From: Przewalskia tangutica
Taxonomy: Eukaryota; Streptophyta; Magnoliopsida; Solanales; Solanaceae
Direction of reading: 5' to 3'
Length of the DNA: 64,000 bases
Assembly (NCBI GenBank): GCA_029844215.1
Contig: CM056720.1
Location: 28,451,711 to 28,515,710, forward strand
Part shown: in pieces, positions 47,504-58,484 of the stretch
Numbering within the stretch: the first letter of the stretch is position 1
Layout: each line of letters opens with the position of its first letter
Notes under the pieces: model-generated
Told to the model about the DNA's origin: nothing
Database searches by the model: none
The model's input: only the letters and a program-made list of their open reading frames with translations
Made by a program: the position numbers and the translations under genes

Positions 47504-49922
47504 TGTCACGACCCGTTCGGGGCGTGGTCGTGCCTTGGGGCACCCAAGTAGTCATACATCGAGTAACGGCGGAATATAAAACAAGACAGAAGCGATTTAT
47601 AAAATAAGACACGCTTTATCTCAAGAAAAGCTTACCTTCGGCATAATATAAATAACTCAAGTTTTGCGATTACATCCCAACTGCATAATAGTACTCTGCA
47701 CTTAAGGAAGTAAACAACTATGGCGGGACGGGGCCCGCCATACCGATCAGACAAAACTATCTACAATACAGGAGATCATACCCAAAAGTAGAGCCTCCGA
47801 GAAGATGGAGCTCCCGACACCAACGCAAAGATCCCAAGGATGTGGATCTAGCACTGCTTGCCCGCCTGCGGCATGAACGCAGCCCCGAAGGAGGTCGATC
47901 TACAAGTACTAAGTATGCGAATCAGAAATACTTAAATGAAAACATATCATTTAAAAGCCGTTTACAAATATGTGTGAAACAACCAGGAAACGCACGTGGT
48001 GCCACATCACAAACAAGAGCAACAATAGGTAATCGTAATAGGTCTTGTCTAGTCGCGAATGATCGAAGCAGGCCACTCGCCCCATCATCGATCTGCAAGC
48101 CTAATCTCGACTCGAGTCCGCATGGAGGCCACTCACATGGGCCCGCATGAGGTATAACCCGCGTCGAGGGTAGCTACTCCTCGGCATCGCCTGGACTCGC
48201 TGTCCGCATGGCCACATGCACCGCGTGAGGCATAACCCGCATACTAACACGGAACTCCGTAGCTCCGCATAGGCCCCACGGACCCGCATGAGGTATTCTC
48301 GAATCATGGTCCTGCATCACTGAGTCTACCCGCGTGGAGGCGGCTTAACCCGGTATCATCTCAAGAGGTGGTGATAGTATACTAACATAACAACTTATCT
48401 TTAAACAACATAAGCACAACAAAGATACTCACCTATACAAGCGTTACAAGATACTAACACACATAGCATCATATCATGTCTATTTATCAAACCATCTTTA
48501 TTATTCTTTCACAATACAAGTCCATTATAAACACATAGGCAAACTTGTCTCTTTTATAAATCTTAAGTGGTTATACTTACTTCCCATAAAGCTAGTATAA
48601 CTCTTAAGCTTCTGTTTTAAAAACCAATTAGTTCTCTTCTGATAATATGATTCAGTAGTCTTTTGAAACGTTTTGATTCTTTATTATTCGTGCTTAAGCG
48701 TGAGGCATTCCGTAAGTATTATTCGGGCTTAAGTCAAAGACATTGCCGTAGTTATTATTCGTTAACACATGTATCGTCTACCGCACTATATATATATTGT
48801 AAAATATCATGCTTTAGGAAGAATCACATACCTTCTCATAAAACCACCGCCAAGTTGAATATGTCGCGTGAAGAGTCGACCTATAATAGTCACGTATATC
48901 TATCAAAGACTACTCAAGGTCATTCTAAACAGGGGTTCATAATTCTGGTAAGTCGGGCAGCACTTCCCTGCATGAGCTATATAAGTTCATTGTGAAAACA
49001 GTCCTATGTAAATCTGATTTGATTATTCTTCTTTTAAACCCTTCTAAGTGATTAATACTTCAATTCTATTCGTGATATACTTCTAAGTATTTATACTTAT
49101 TCTTATACTACAACATGATATATATTCTAATTCAAAAGAGGGTTAGGATTAGTTACCTCGGTAAGCCCAATAATATCCTAGAAAAGTCGCTGAGCAAGGT
49201 TTTGCTCTAAGTTGTATGCTCAAGAACCTAGAAGTTCTTCACAACTTCTACTAAGTACTAAGGTATTTGGGCTAGGGTATTTTGGGCATTATAACGATAC
49301 AAGAAGGTAACTTTTCTACCAAGGGAGGGTAGATTTCGGCTAGGCTAGGGGTAGGCTCTCGCCATACAACACAAGGGGAGGAAGAGGTGTTTGGACGAAA
49401 AGCTTAAGGGAGAGGAGAGGATTTTTAGACTTGGAAGATAACTTTGTGGATGAATAACTCTTCATCTCTGGGGTATTTATAGCTCAAGCCTTGGCCAACC
49501 AATGGCCAAGATGAAGACAAGTGCAAGGCAAGTGTAAGGCCAAGATCAAGCCAAGTGCACCCTAACTCCTACTCCACAAAACACTCCAAAAACACTCCAC
49601 AAAACAAGGCCTAAACAAAGGACCCAATCGGCCAAGGCCAACACCCCTCTTTGGGCCTTGATCGTCCAAAGCCACCCCACTGCTTCGATGTGAGGTGACA
49701 CATATCACCCTCCCGTTGGTCCAAAATGTTTCGTCTCTCGGAAAAATCCGCAAAAATAAGAAATGGCATAGCGGAATTTACTCTCACTTGTGGAAACGTT
49801 TCGTCGGAAAACGATTCTTTTAGTGAGTTGTGTACAAAATAAAACGTCCAAGGCTTATCTTTAAGGCAAGACTTTCATACGTATTCCCTTACGTACATAC
49901 TCTGGAAATACGGGGTATAACA
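47504..49922 (-). repeat. 5' LTR of element C
   Basis: From TGTCACGACCCG to GGGGTATAACA. Over about 500 AT-rich bases (41160-41340 and 48480-48660, among others) it is essentially identical to the 3' LTR. A minus-strand TATA box lies at 49474-49481. Confidence 0.88.
49474..49481 (-). promoter_or_regulatory. TATA box, C 5' LTR
   Basis: TATTTATA on plus, TATAAATA on minus. The likely promoter for element C. Confidence 0.65.
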
Positions 49923-50245
49923 GTCTCCCTCCTATTCGTCCAAAATATTTCATCTCCCAAAAAATATTTATAATCTCGAAAACAATGTGGACCCCATAAA
50001 ACCGTAAATTTCCCCCGTGGGCCCCACGTGACCAATTCCGGAAAATAAAATCCATAATTCTATTATATTCTAAGAAGTCCAAATACCAAAATTGAGAATC
50101 CAATTCCCAATAATAAATCTTTTTCCTTCACGAGGTTCGGAATATTTTCCGTCGAAAATTCAAAATTTTCTTCCCTTTCGTACTTAGTGTTATATTCTCG
50201 TACGTACGTCCTCACATACATACTCTGGAACTACGGGGTGTAACA
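49923..50245 (-). repeat. LTR fragment M, right piece (LTR terminus)
   Basis: Continues M after C, includes GTGGGCCCCACGTGACC (also in J in reverse orientation) and ends GGGGTGTAACA. Confidence 0.65.
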
Positions 50246-50618
50246 TTCTTCCCCCTTTAGAAAAATTTGTCCCGAATGTTCCTTCTAAGTCTTCAAACAT
50301 ACATGCGCCGATATAGTCTTCACTACTATACTTACAAAACCAATTATGCCACTCATGGCCATAATATAACACACGCGCAATACATACATCCAAGCCAATA
50401 AGGAATCACCTCTAACGTGTATAATATCACAATAAGCTCTCACCCATGGTCTAAAGGATACTCTCTTCGCATCTTTACTTCACAAAATGATCACTTCCAT
50501 TCTCTTAACATGTTCACTTTTTCTAACTCGTTGTACCTTCTCGTACACAGAACTCTTTCTAGTACACGTACCACATTTCATTCATCGCTTCAGCTTTCAA
50601 AAATCTTGGGGTTACTAC
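50246..50618 (-). mobile_element. Interior remnant of element M (polypurine tract and 3' non-coding part)
   Basis: TTCTTCCCCCTTTAG on plus (polypurine on minus) and then the shared AAATTTGTCCCGAATGTTCC word place this just inside an LTR. The rest is AT-rich text like the same position in D; no pol is seen before G interrupts it at 50619. Confidence 0.6.
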
Positions 50619-50953
50619 TGTTACACCCCGTAAGTACATGACATGTTTTAAGAACGTACGTAAGAATCCCAAATGTTAAGGTTTGAGACTAGTAAAAATT
50701 TATCGGAATTATGAAATTGTCGGAAAACGAAATATTGTGACGAATGGGAGGGCGACACGTATCACCCTCCTTAAGTAGTCTTGGACGAAAATAACATGGG
50801 CAAAAGGGTCATTTGACCATTATTAAGATGACCAAGTCTTGCAAATAGTAGAGCTTGATATAATTGACTTAGTCAATGCGGCCACTTAGCTTGATATTTA
50901 AAAGAATTTCATCCAAACCACACATTTGTGCAAATCTTGACCCTCCATGTTAC

Positions 50954-50960
50954 TATATAA
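50954..50960 (+). promoter_or_regulatory. TATA box, G LTR
   Basis: TATATAAG about 335 bp into the LTR, followed by AGTGAGACAAGC, similar to the leader in J. Confidence 0.6.
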
Positions 50961-52784
50961 GTATACTAGTAGTGAGACAAGCATTCCATACTTAGAAAAA
51001 ATTCAAGAAAATTGGATGAACAAAGGGTGAAACTCTCGGGTTCATCAACAAGAAAAAGGAAAAAAAATTGTTTGTTGTCCAATAAGCTCCACACTTTAAA
51101 CCAAGGTTCATGAGGGTATTGTAAGGGTATCTCAATAGAAAGATCCCGGAAAAAGATTGTTTTCGTATTAGTCGCAAGGTGAAAACCTAGTTGCTTTCCT
51201 AGGTTTTGATTGGAAGATTAAAGGAAAGTTGTTTGTGATATTCTAAGGGTCTCAAGTGGTAGATTGAAGTATCAAGAAGAGGCTCTAAGTTGCTAGGGAG
51301 CGACTTTAGATTTGAAGATTGGATTAAGGCTCGTTGAGGTAACAATCTTGTTCTCTTAAAGTGTTACAAGATTATATATTGTTGTTAGCCTTACATTATA
51401 CTAGCATGAAGTATATGTATTGAAGATTGATAAGTGATATGGATTGTTGTAGCCTAAATCCGAAATGACATATGAGCCATTTGAAATTGAAATACAATTT
51501 GGTCGTTGATTAGAATCGTCGCATGTTACTTACTTGAACATTGTAGTAGTTGTAATCGATTGCGACTTGATATCATGTTATACTAAACAATTTGGATTGA
51601 AAAGGAATTGGATAAGAATTGGTGTTGTTGTATATCAAAGTTGCCAAAATGGCCTTGTAGTTTGTACTAGTTTGATATCAATTGTGGGGCGGAATTTTAC
51701 ACGTCTTATAGGCGTGTAATCCCCTATTGTTAACTACATTGTTGGGACTTAAATGTGGCGTGTTTGGTTATTGAATTCGGGCCTTGAAAAAGGTGGTAAA
51801 GTATGTAGGAACAATGGAAGTGCTGTCCGATTTTCTGTAGAATTTAGTGACTTTGCACTTATAATATTCTACGTTTGAAGTAAGAAGTTAATAGACGTAT
51901 TATGGTCATTATAGGTTGACATACTACGTGCGGTATATTGGACTTAGCGAGTGGATTGACACGAAGAGGTATGTGGAACTTTCCTATCTCTTGAGCATGA
52001 ATAGTTGTACCTATATAGTACGGTAGACGTACAAGACTTTGATATCCTTTACTTGTTTTAAGAATGTACAAGTCGGTTGAGTTAGGGGATTAACTCATTT
52101 GTTTAAAAGTAGTAAGGATGTCTTAGTTTTCAAAGTTAAAGGACTTGAAGTGTTTTAAAGTATATGATACTTGTTTCGTTTTAAACGTATAAGTCCCTTG
52201 GATATAGGAAAATGTAATTGACTAACGTATAAAGTTAATATAACGACTTTATGGGAAGTTAAAAAGCGAGATTTACTCTAAGTAAAATAAGTAAGGATAA
52301 ATGACTTGAATTTATGAAAGACAAATTGATTTTAAGACATCAATTGCCTAAAGTTTTAAAAGAAAAGGAGTCACTTGATTTAAAAGCCTAATTATATTTC
52401 TAAAAGGTATTGTGACTTGTCTTGAAAAGTATTTGTGACTTGATGCTACGGTTATTAGTATCTTGGAAGTTTTATATGAAAAAGAGTCATTTTTAAAAGA
52501 GTAGAAGTATGTAGTACTTTGGGTTAAATTCCCGGATTTTTATAAAGACATGTTAGTGCCTTAAGTAAACTAAAATGAGAGTGTATATGAACAAGACTAA
52601 TAAGAAGTTAGGGGATTTCTTAACTTGCTTATATATTGTATGATAAATCAGTAATGCTTATGTTATGTATGATAAGTCGGTAGTGCTTATGTTATGTATG
52701 ATAGCCGGTTTGTTCTAGTGGTATATTATTCATTACGGGGTCATTCCCCGGGTTTGTGGCATTTGCATATTCCGTGGATTTGCT

Positions 52785-52985
52785 ACCCATGATGCGAGAA
52801 TACCTCATGCGGGTCCGTAAGGGCTTATGCGGGTGAAATAGTCCCGTGCGGGCGGACCGATCTATGCGAGGAATACCTCGTGTGGTCTACACGACCTATG
52901 CGGGCGGATACAGTCTATGCGAGGAATACCTCATGCGGGTCCACACGACCCTTGCGGGTGAAATAGTCCCAGGAGTAGGATTACT
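52785..52985. repeat. GC-rich imperfect repeat in G LTR
   Basis: ATGCGAGGAATACCTC and TGCGGGTGAAATAGTCCC recur three times in about 200 bp. It is the plus-strand version of the block in A, B, C and K. Confidence 0.75.
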
Positions 52986-53588
52986 TAATGATACTGCGAG
53001 CGGGTGGCCCTGCTTGATCGTGAGCCTCCTATTTTTATGTTGTAAGTATACTCTTATTTACTCTCATTGTTAGTAAGGCACAGTGAACTGTAATCTGATT
53101 ATCATACATGTCTCCGGCTTTGTTTTAGACTCATGATGTAATTACTGATTTTCCGCTTTACATACTTAGTACATATTGTGTCTTGACCCCTTCTCGGGCT
53201 GCGTTCATGCCGCGGTAGGTAGAAGGTGGTGAATCCTCATTCTTAGGATCATCAGTGTCGAAGCTCCATTTCTCGAGGCTTGTCTTTTTAGTGCGGTTTT
53301 CCCTAATGTTGTAGATATTATGTACATTCGTGGTATGGCGGGGCTGTCCCGCCACGCTATTATTCCTGCAAGTCAGAGTCACATTTGTGGTTAGTAATGT
53401 AAGAACAAAGTTGTTCTGTTTTACTTTCGATTATGTATATTTTATGGAAGGCGGCCTTATCGGCTAGCCCGTGATGTTTATTGTCTAAACATATTTATGT
53501 GTTGTATATGTTCCGCTGCTATTCTCTGATGTATACCTGAAAGGGGTGCCTGTAGGACACCGCCGCGGCGGGTCGGTCGTGACAAAAG

Positions 53589-53599
53589 TGGTATCGAGC
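53589..53599 (+). other. Primer-binding site of element G
   Basis: TGGTATCGAGC, four bases after the LTR end. The same CAG deficit as in the minus-strand elements. Confidence 0.8.
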
Positions 53600-53790
53600 G
53601 CTTAGTCCTCGGAAAGTGTCTACAGACCGTGTCTAGTAGAGTCTTGGTTATCGGTGTGTTGTGCACCACATCTATAATCAGGAGGCTCCAGGACATTTAG
53701 GATTGGTTTCCATTCTTCTCTCTCTGAGATCGTGTAGTAGAGTTGTCTTATTAGGTTGAATCCTCTCTGACCTATTCTTATGTATCAGTT

Positions 53791-54737
53791 ATGCCTCCAC
53801 GGAAGGCGACCAGGGCCCAGAAGGGCAAGGCAGTGAGGCGCTAGCGGTCTGTGAGAGGGTTACTAGGACTCGAGCACGCACTATGCCCGAGGTTGTAAGC
53901 AGTGCGAGTTCACCACGCCAGCGATATTTGAGGCCGAGAGCGGCGGTAGCTCCAGAGGTTCCGATACCGAGCCTCGATTCCACGGCCGGTGAGTATAGAT
54001 TACGAGGCGGTCCGGTTATTGACCAACATAGTATCGAGCGGCGTAAGCATGTAGCCAACCCTAGAGCCGACAGTTTACGGATTCGGGATTTTCTGGGTTG
54101 TCATCCACCTGAGTTCTATGGTTCGAGGTCTGAGGAGGATCCTCAGGAGTTTATTCGGCAGTTACAACGGACTATGCAGGTGCTTAGGGCCTCGGAGACA
54201 GAGTCAGTTATGCTAGCCTCTTACCGGTTACGCGATATTGCGTTGAACTAGTTTGAGTCATGGGAGTTGTCTAGAGGTGAGGGTGCTCTTCCAGCTGTTT
54301 GGGAGGAATTCACAGAGGCCTTCCTGGATCACTTTTTGCCTCCTGAGATGAGGAGAGCCCGTGTGGATAGATTCTTGACCTTGAGGCAGAATGGGAGGAC
54401 TATCAGAGAGTACAACCTGGAGTTTGACTCATTGGCCAGGTATGCGCACACCATTGTAGCTGACATGACAGACAGAGTTCATCGCTATGTGATGGGGCTA
54501 GACCGTCATATGATTACTGCATGCTTGGGGTGGCCCTTCAGCCAGGTATGGATATTGCCAGGATACAGGCGTATGCGCAGGGGATAGAGGATAGAGAGAG
54601 GGAGGATCAGCTTGACTCAGGCCAGCCCAAGAGGGCCAGGACAGCAGGGTCTCAAGGCGATTTTGGCGGACAGCCTCGTGAACTAGGTCCACATTTCAAC
54701 GCCGGCGAGTGCCCCTTCGATTTCTGGCGGGAGGTTG
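53791..54737 (+). pseudogene. gag: Broken gag of element G, interrupted by LTR H
   Basis: Starts MPPRKATRAQKGKAV, then a frameshift gives a stop at 53842. A second frame (53883-54251) reads LRIRDFLGCHPPEFYGSRSE and PQEFIRQLQRTMQVL, ending at a TAG at 54249-54251 where TGG is expected in DIALNW. It resumes as FESWELSRGEGALPAVWEEF, FLDHFLPPEMRRARVDRFL and REYNLEFDSLARYA, the core of the plant retrotransposon gag domain, then shifts frame again near 54520 (QPGMDIARIQAYAQGIEDRERE). The CCHC region is not reached, because H begins at 54738. This is the clearest gag core in the window. Confidence 0.88.
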
Positions 54738-55092
54738 TGTTATACCGTAGTTCGAGTATGTATGTGAGGACGTACGTACGAATGTTTAAACCCTAATTAG
54801 GGTAAGAATGAAAGAATTGTTTTCCGACGAAAAATATTCCGAACCTTGTGAAGGAAATTTTACGTTTTCAATATTTTTACGACTATGGAATTTTTCCGAG
54901 AGATGAAATATTTTGAACCAATAGGAGGGCGACACGTGTCACCCCAAGTAGACATAGTGGACGTTTTTTTCATAGTAGTGGGCAAGACAAATGGTCAAAG
55001 TCTTGCATGGCATTTGTGGGACAAGTGGAGAAAGGAACCTTCACAAACAATCTATACCATACACATGTTTCAATCCTAACCCTTGGTTGTAC

Positions 55093-55100
55093 TATATAAA
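55093..55100 (+). promoter_or_regulatory. TATA box, LTR H
   Basis: TATATAAA about 355 bp into the LTR. Confidence 0.65.
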
Positions 55101-55914
55101 CCCCTTTGGTTGATGAAAATCTTCCACACTTAGAACATTTCAAGACTTGAAAATATTTTCTCTCCCTCCCTAGTTGCTCTAGTCCCACCACCCTTTTTCT
55201 TGAGCAAATGTTGTCCAAAAATTCTTAAACTTATAAGTGTTCTTCCTTAATGTATTAGGAAGATTATTAACCAAGAGTTAGACAAGATTTCACACCCCTC
55301 GCCTCAAACCCCCCCCCTTGGCCGAGAGTGGGCAGATTTTTGGGACTGTTTTGGACAGATTTTTAGTCCAATTTGGAAGGGAATATCTCCTAGTATATTA
55401 AGAGTTTTTTGGTGTTTCAAAATCCTAAAATGAAGTTCGTCGAGTCTAGTTTCCAACGCAACAAACCGCTCGTCGATAGGACACTGGAGTAGAGAGTTAT
55501 CGACGTTACAAGTTCAGCTGACGAAGCAGTGGCTAAAAATCTGGACAGTCACGTTTTTTTGGGCTATTTTGAGGTAATGAACCTTAACCTCTTTGTGAAG
55601 TTGATTATTATGTATATATGGATATTATACATATATTGGAAGTATATTATGGACTATAAGATATAAAGAAAGATTTGGATCTTGTTAAGATGTTAAAAGG
55701 AGAATTGGCATATTATCCATTAAAATGGTAAAAATGTATTCATTACTTACTAAGAGGTTAACAACAAAGGAACTATAACTTATGATAAGATTGGAATATA
55801 AGTTGAAGGACTAATGAAGTAATTGGATAAGTAAAATTGTAAAAGTTGGCCAAGGACCCCAACTTAAGGACCGTATCTACTTTGGACCGTATTTACTTTG
55901 GACTGTATTTACAT

Positions 55915-56165
55915 TATTGTTATGAAGGAGAGATTGTTAATCGCGTTCCGTTTGGGCGTGTTATCCCCTTCTTTAGTTATTATTGTTATGAAGGAGAGAT
56001 TGTTAATCGCGTTCGCTTGGCGTGTTATCCCCTTCTTTAGTTATTGTTATGAAGGAGAGATTGTTAATCGCGTTCGTTTGGCGTGTTATCCCTTCTTTAG
56101 TTATTGTTGTTATGAAGGAGAGATTGTTAATCGCGTTCGTTTGGCGTGTTATCCCCTTCTTTAAA
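55915..56165. repeat. Minisatellite in LTR H, unit about 62 bp, 4 copies
   Basis: The unit begins TGTTATGAAGGAGAGATTG and ends GGCGTGTTATCCCCTTCTTT, repeated four times with one or two base differences. The frames crossing it are the repeat read as protein. Confidence 0.9.
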
Positions 56166-56540
56166 TTTCGGTATTATTGCACCTTAATTATAATATGTTA
56201 ATTACGGTTATCGGGCCTTGGAAAAGGTGGAGAATTGAGTAGAAAGCGGGAGAGTCTTTAATTTTCCGTAGGATATGGAACCTTGTTCTGGAAATATCCT
56301 ACGAAGAGATCTAGAGGTTAATAGACGCTTCATGGCCATTATAGGTGGAAGTACTACGAGTAGCGTATTCTACTCGGCGGTGGAAAAGGGCTAGCGGTTA
56401 TAGTACTTTGGAGCATTTTGCTAATTGTCGATAATCGCCACGAGGTATGCGAACCTCTTCCTATCCTTTCTAGCATGATTATTTTAAACTATGTAGTACG
56501 GTAGACGTACGTGTGTTAAACGAATTTGGTTGGTTTAAAA

Positions 56541-56565
56541 CATAAAGTGTTATAATGGCTTTATG
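56541..56565. promoter_or_regulatory. Conserved LTR hairpin, H copy
   Basis: CATAAAG, loop TGTTATAATGG, CTTTATG, then GGAAGTTA. Same motif as D, L and I but on the opposite genomic strand, as expected if it is read from the transcript. Confidence 0.5.
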
Positions 56566-57679
56566 GGAAGTTAATTATAACAACTTTATGAGGTAAAAGA
56601 ATGGTTTATTGATTTTTAAAAAGATAAGAGACTTGATTTATATTTGACTTGATTTGATATGTGAAGAACTTGAATTGTCCGAAAGTTGTGAAACCTCATT
56701 CGTGAGTAATGAGTACTTGGTTTCGAATAATAATGTTATATTGATTTCGGAAATGAGAATAAGTATCGAACAAACCACTGCAGCGTTAATAAAGAAAAAT
56801 ATATTGACAAATAATTAATATTATTAAAACAAGTAGAAACCTCCATCTGCATAGAAGCTAAGATAAGACAAAATTGTATTACATTTCCTAGATCATGGTT
56901 GCTTTAATAAGGTCATTAATAACAAGTATTGATTTTTCTTAAATTCCAAAGTAAGGAACTTGTTTTATAAAAGAAAAGAGACTTGAGAATTTGAAGTGTT
57001 TTGGTTTAAAAGAAGGGCATGGTTTGGTCTTAAGATGGTTTAAAAAGAAGGTATGGAAATTGTTTTGTCACGACCGAACTGGGCGTGGATCGTGCCTTAC
57101 CCCGGGCACCCTAGTGATACAACATCAGAGAAAATCAGCGGAACATAAAGCATAAATATGAAACAAGAGACATGATAAATAAAAGCAAATAGGCCAACCA
57201 AAACGGTTGCCTTCCAACATATATATATATATATACATTTGAACAGTTACAATCCTTACACCCTGCCCACAACAAGGTATGCACTTAAGATTTATACAAC
57301 AACTATGACGGACAGTGGCCCGCCATACCCCGAACGCATAAGAACTTACGCACTAGTAACATACCAAAGATAAGCCTCCGACGAACGAAGCTTCCCAAAA
57401 CGCTAAATGAGATCCTAAACGCGGATCGACAGTAGATGTACTTCTACCGCGGCATGAACGCACCCGAAGGAGGTCAAGATAACAGTACCAAGTATGTGAA
57501 ATCAGAAATATCAGAATCAAATCATAATAGTTTATAAAAGCAGGAGACATGTATGATAACCAAACTACATGACACACATAACAATTATATCAATTCGTGG
57601 TCTCACGCCACAACATCAATCCCGCCTGGAGTACCTTTCCTCACCGGCTAGCCTATGATATGATAACGACAAGACAGAA

Positions 57680-57960
57680 TCCAAATGGAGCATACCCGTG
57701 CGCTTACGCATCGTGTCGGTATGTCCAAAGGGAACAAATAAGACAACATTCCAAATAAGCATACCCGCGCGCACGATCGTGTCGTAAGGTCCAAAGTGGA
57801 GACAATAAGACATCATTCCAAATGGAAGCATACCCGCGCGCTTACGATCGTGTCAAGATGTCCAAAGGGAAACAATAAGACAACAAGGCGGTAATCAAAG
57901 TGGAAGCATACCCGTGCGCTACGCATCGTGTCAGTATGTCCAAAGCGATTAACAAAAGTA
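57680..57960. repeat. Minisatellite in I 3' LTR, unit about 70 bp, 4 copies
   Basis: CATACCCGTGCGCTTACGCA and GTCCAAAG recur near 57691, 57759, 57829 and 57907, separated by AATAAGACAACATTCCAAAT. The equivalent site in the right LTR (63120-63420) has a different, ATGCCC-rich text. Confidence 0.8.
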
Positions 57961-58459
57961 ACACTATCAACAGAACGCACTGCGGAATTTATCCACCGCC
58001 AACACGCCCAAGTAAGTTCTCAACAAGTCAACCGACCTCCATCGAGACGCGGTAGTATAGAAACACAATTCTTGCACAACAAACGCTATCACAACAACAA
58101 GCATAGGCAAGTTTCACAACAACAAGCATAGGCAAGTTTATACACAACTCGAAGTACTTTCATTTTATGCCCAAGTCCGGGTTTTAACCTAAGTACTACG
58201 TGACGTGAAATTCCTTTTAAAGAGATCTATTCCTTTATAAAAGTCACCCGATACCCGTAGTATAAAAAAATAGAGTGACTTATATCTTTAAGTAAACCAA
58301 AACAACTTCCATACTTTTCTTTTTTTTAAAACCAAATTAAGGCAATGCCATGCCTTATTTGTTCGACCAAAATAGTTCTCTTTTAAAGTCAATTTACCAC
58401 ATTAAAACCAATGATAAAACCATTCTTTTGTTCTCATAAAGTCGTTATAACTAACTTCC

Positions 58460-58484
58460 CATAAAGCCGTTATAACACTTTATG
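58460..58484. promoter_or_regulatory. Conserved LTR hairpin, I copy 1
   Basis: CATAAAG, loop CCGTTATAACA, CTTTATG: identical to the copy in L. A second perfect copy is at 59169-59193. Confidence 0.5.

Larger units (their letters stand above)
40176..49922 (-). mobile_element. Element C: full-length Ty3/gypsy LTR retrotransposon, best preserved
   Basis: LTRs (40176-42610 and 47504-49922, each about 2.4 kb) flank an interior of about 4.9 kb with gag-pol on minus. Target flanks are GTCTT and GTCTC. The LTR start at 40176 reads CGCCACGAC instead of TGTCACGAC, so the left edge carries several T to C changes; 40170 (TGTCTTCG) is a less likely start. C has the longest pol frames of the three full elements, which fits it being the youngest or the least affected by consensus error. 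Confidence 0.85.
50619..53584 (+). repeat. 5' LTR of element G, about 3.0 kb
   Basis: Runs from TGTTACACCCCG to GTCGTGACA. A TATA box lies at 50954-50960. It carries the GC-rich ATGCGAGGAATACCTC repeat at 52790-52980, about 0.6-0.8 kb before its end. Short frames within it are not genes. Confidence 0.85.
50619..54737 (+). mobile_element. Element G: plus-strand gypsy-type element, 5' half only
   Basis: Complete 5' LTR (50619-53584), primer-binding site, leader and most of gag, then interrupted by H. It starts TGTTACACCCCGTAAGTACATG, the reverse complement of the D-type LTR end, so G is a D-like family in the opposite orientation. The preceding ACTAC may be its target duplication; the right end is outside the window. 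Confidence 0.8.
54738..57065 (+). repeat. LTR H, plus orientation, interrupted by I
   Basis: Starts TGTTATACCGTAGTTCG directly in G's gag. It has a TATA box near 55093-55100, a four-copy minisatellite at 55918-56165 and a hairpin at 56541-56565. It is broken by minus element I at 57066, so its end lies outside the window. The part from 56770 to 56930 matches, in reverse, a stretch also found near 7560-7690, 31100-31230 and 58660-58780. Confidence 0.75.

Noticed and set aside
55846..56164. Frames with repeated YCYEGEIVNRV
   Set aside because: They are the 62 bp tandem repeat of LTR H.
57219..57236. TA microsatellite as a possible origin or promoter
   Set aside because: A plain dinucleotide run; shorter forms occur at the same place in the other LTRs.
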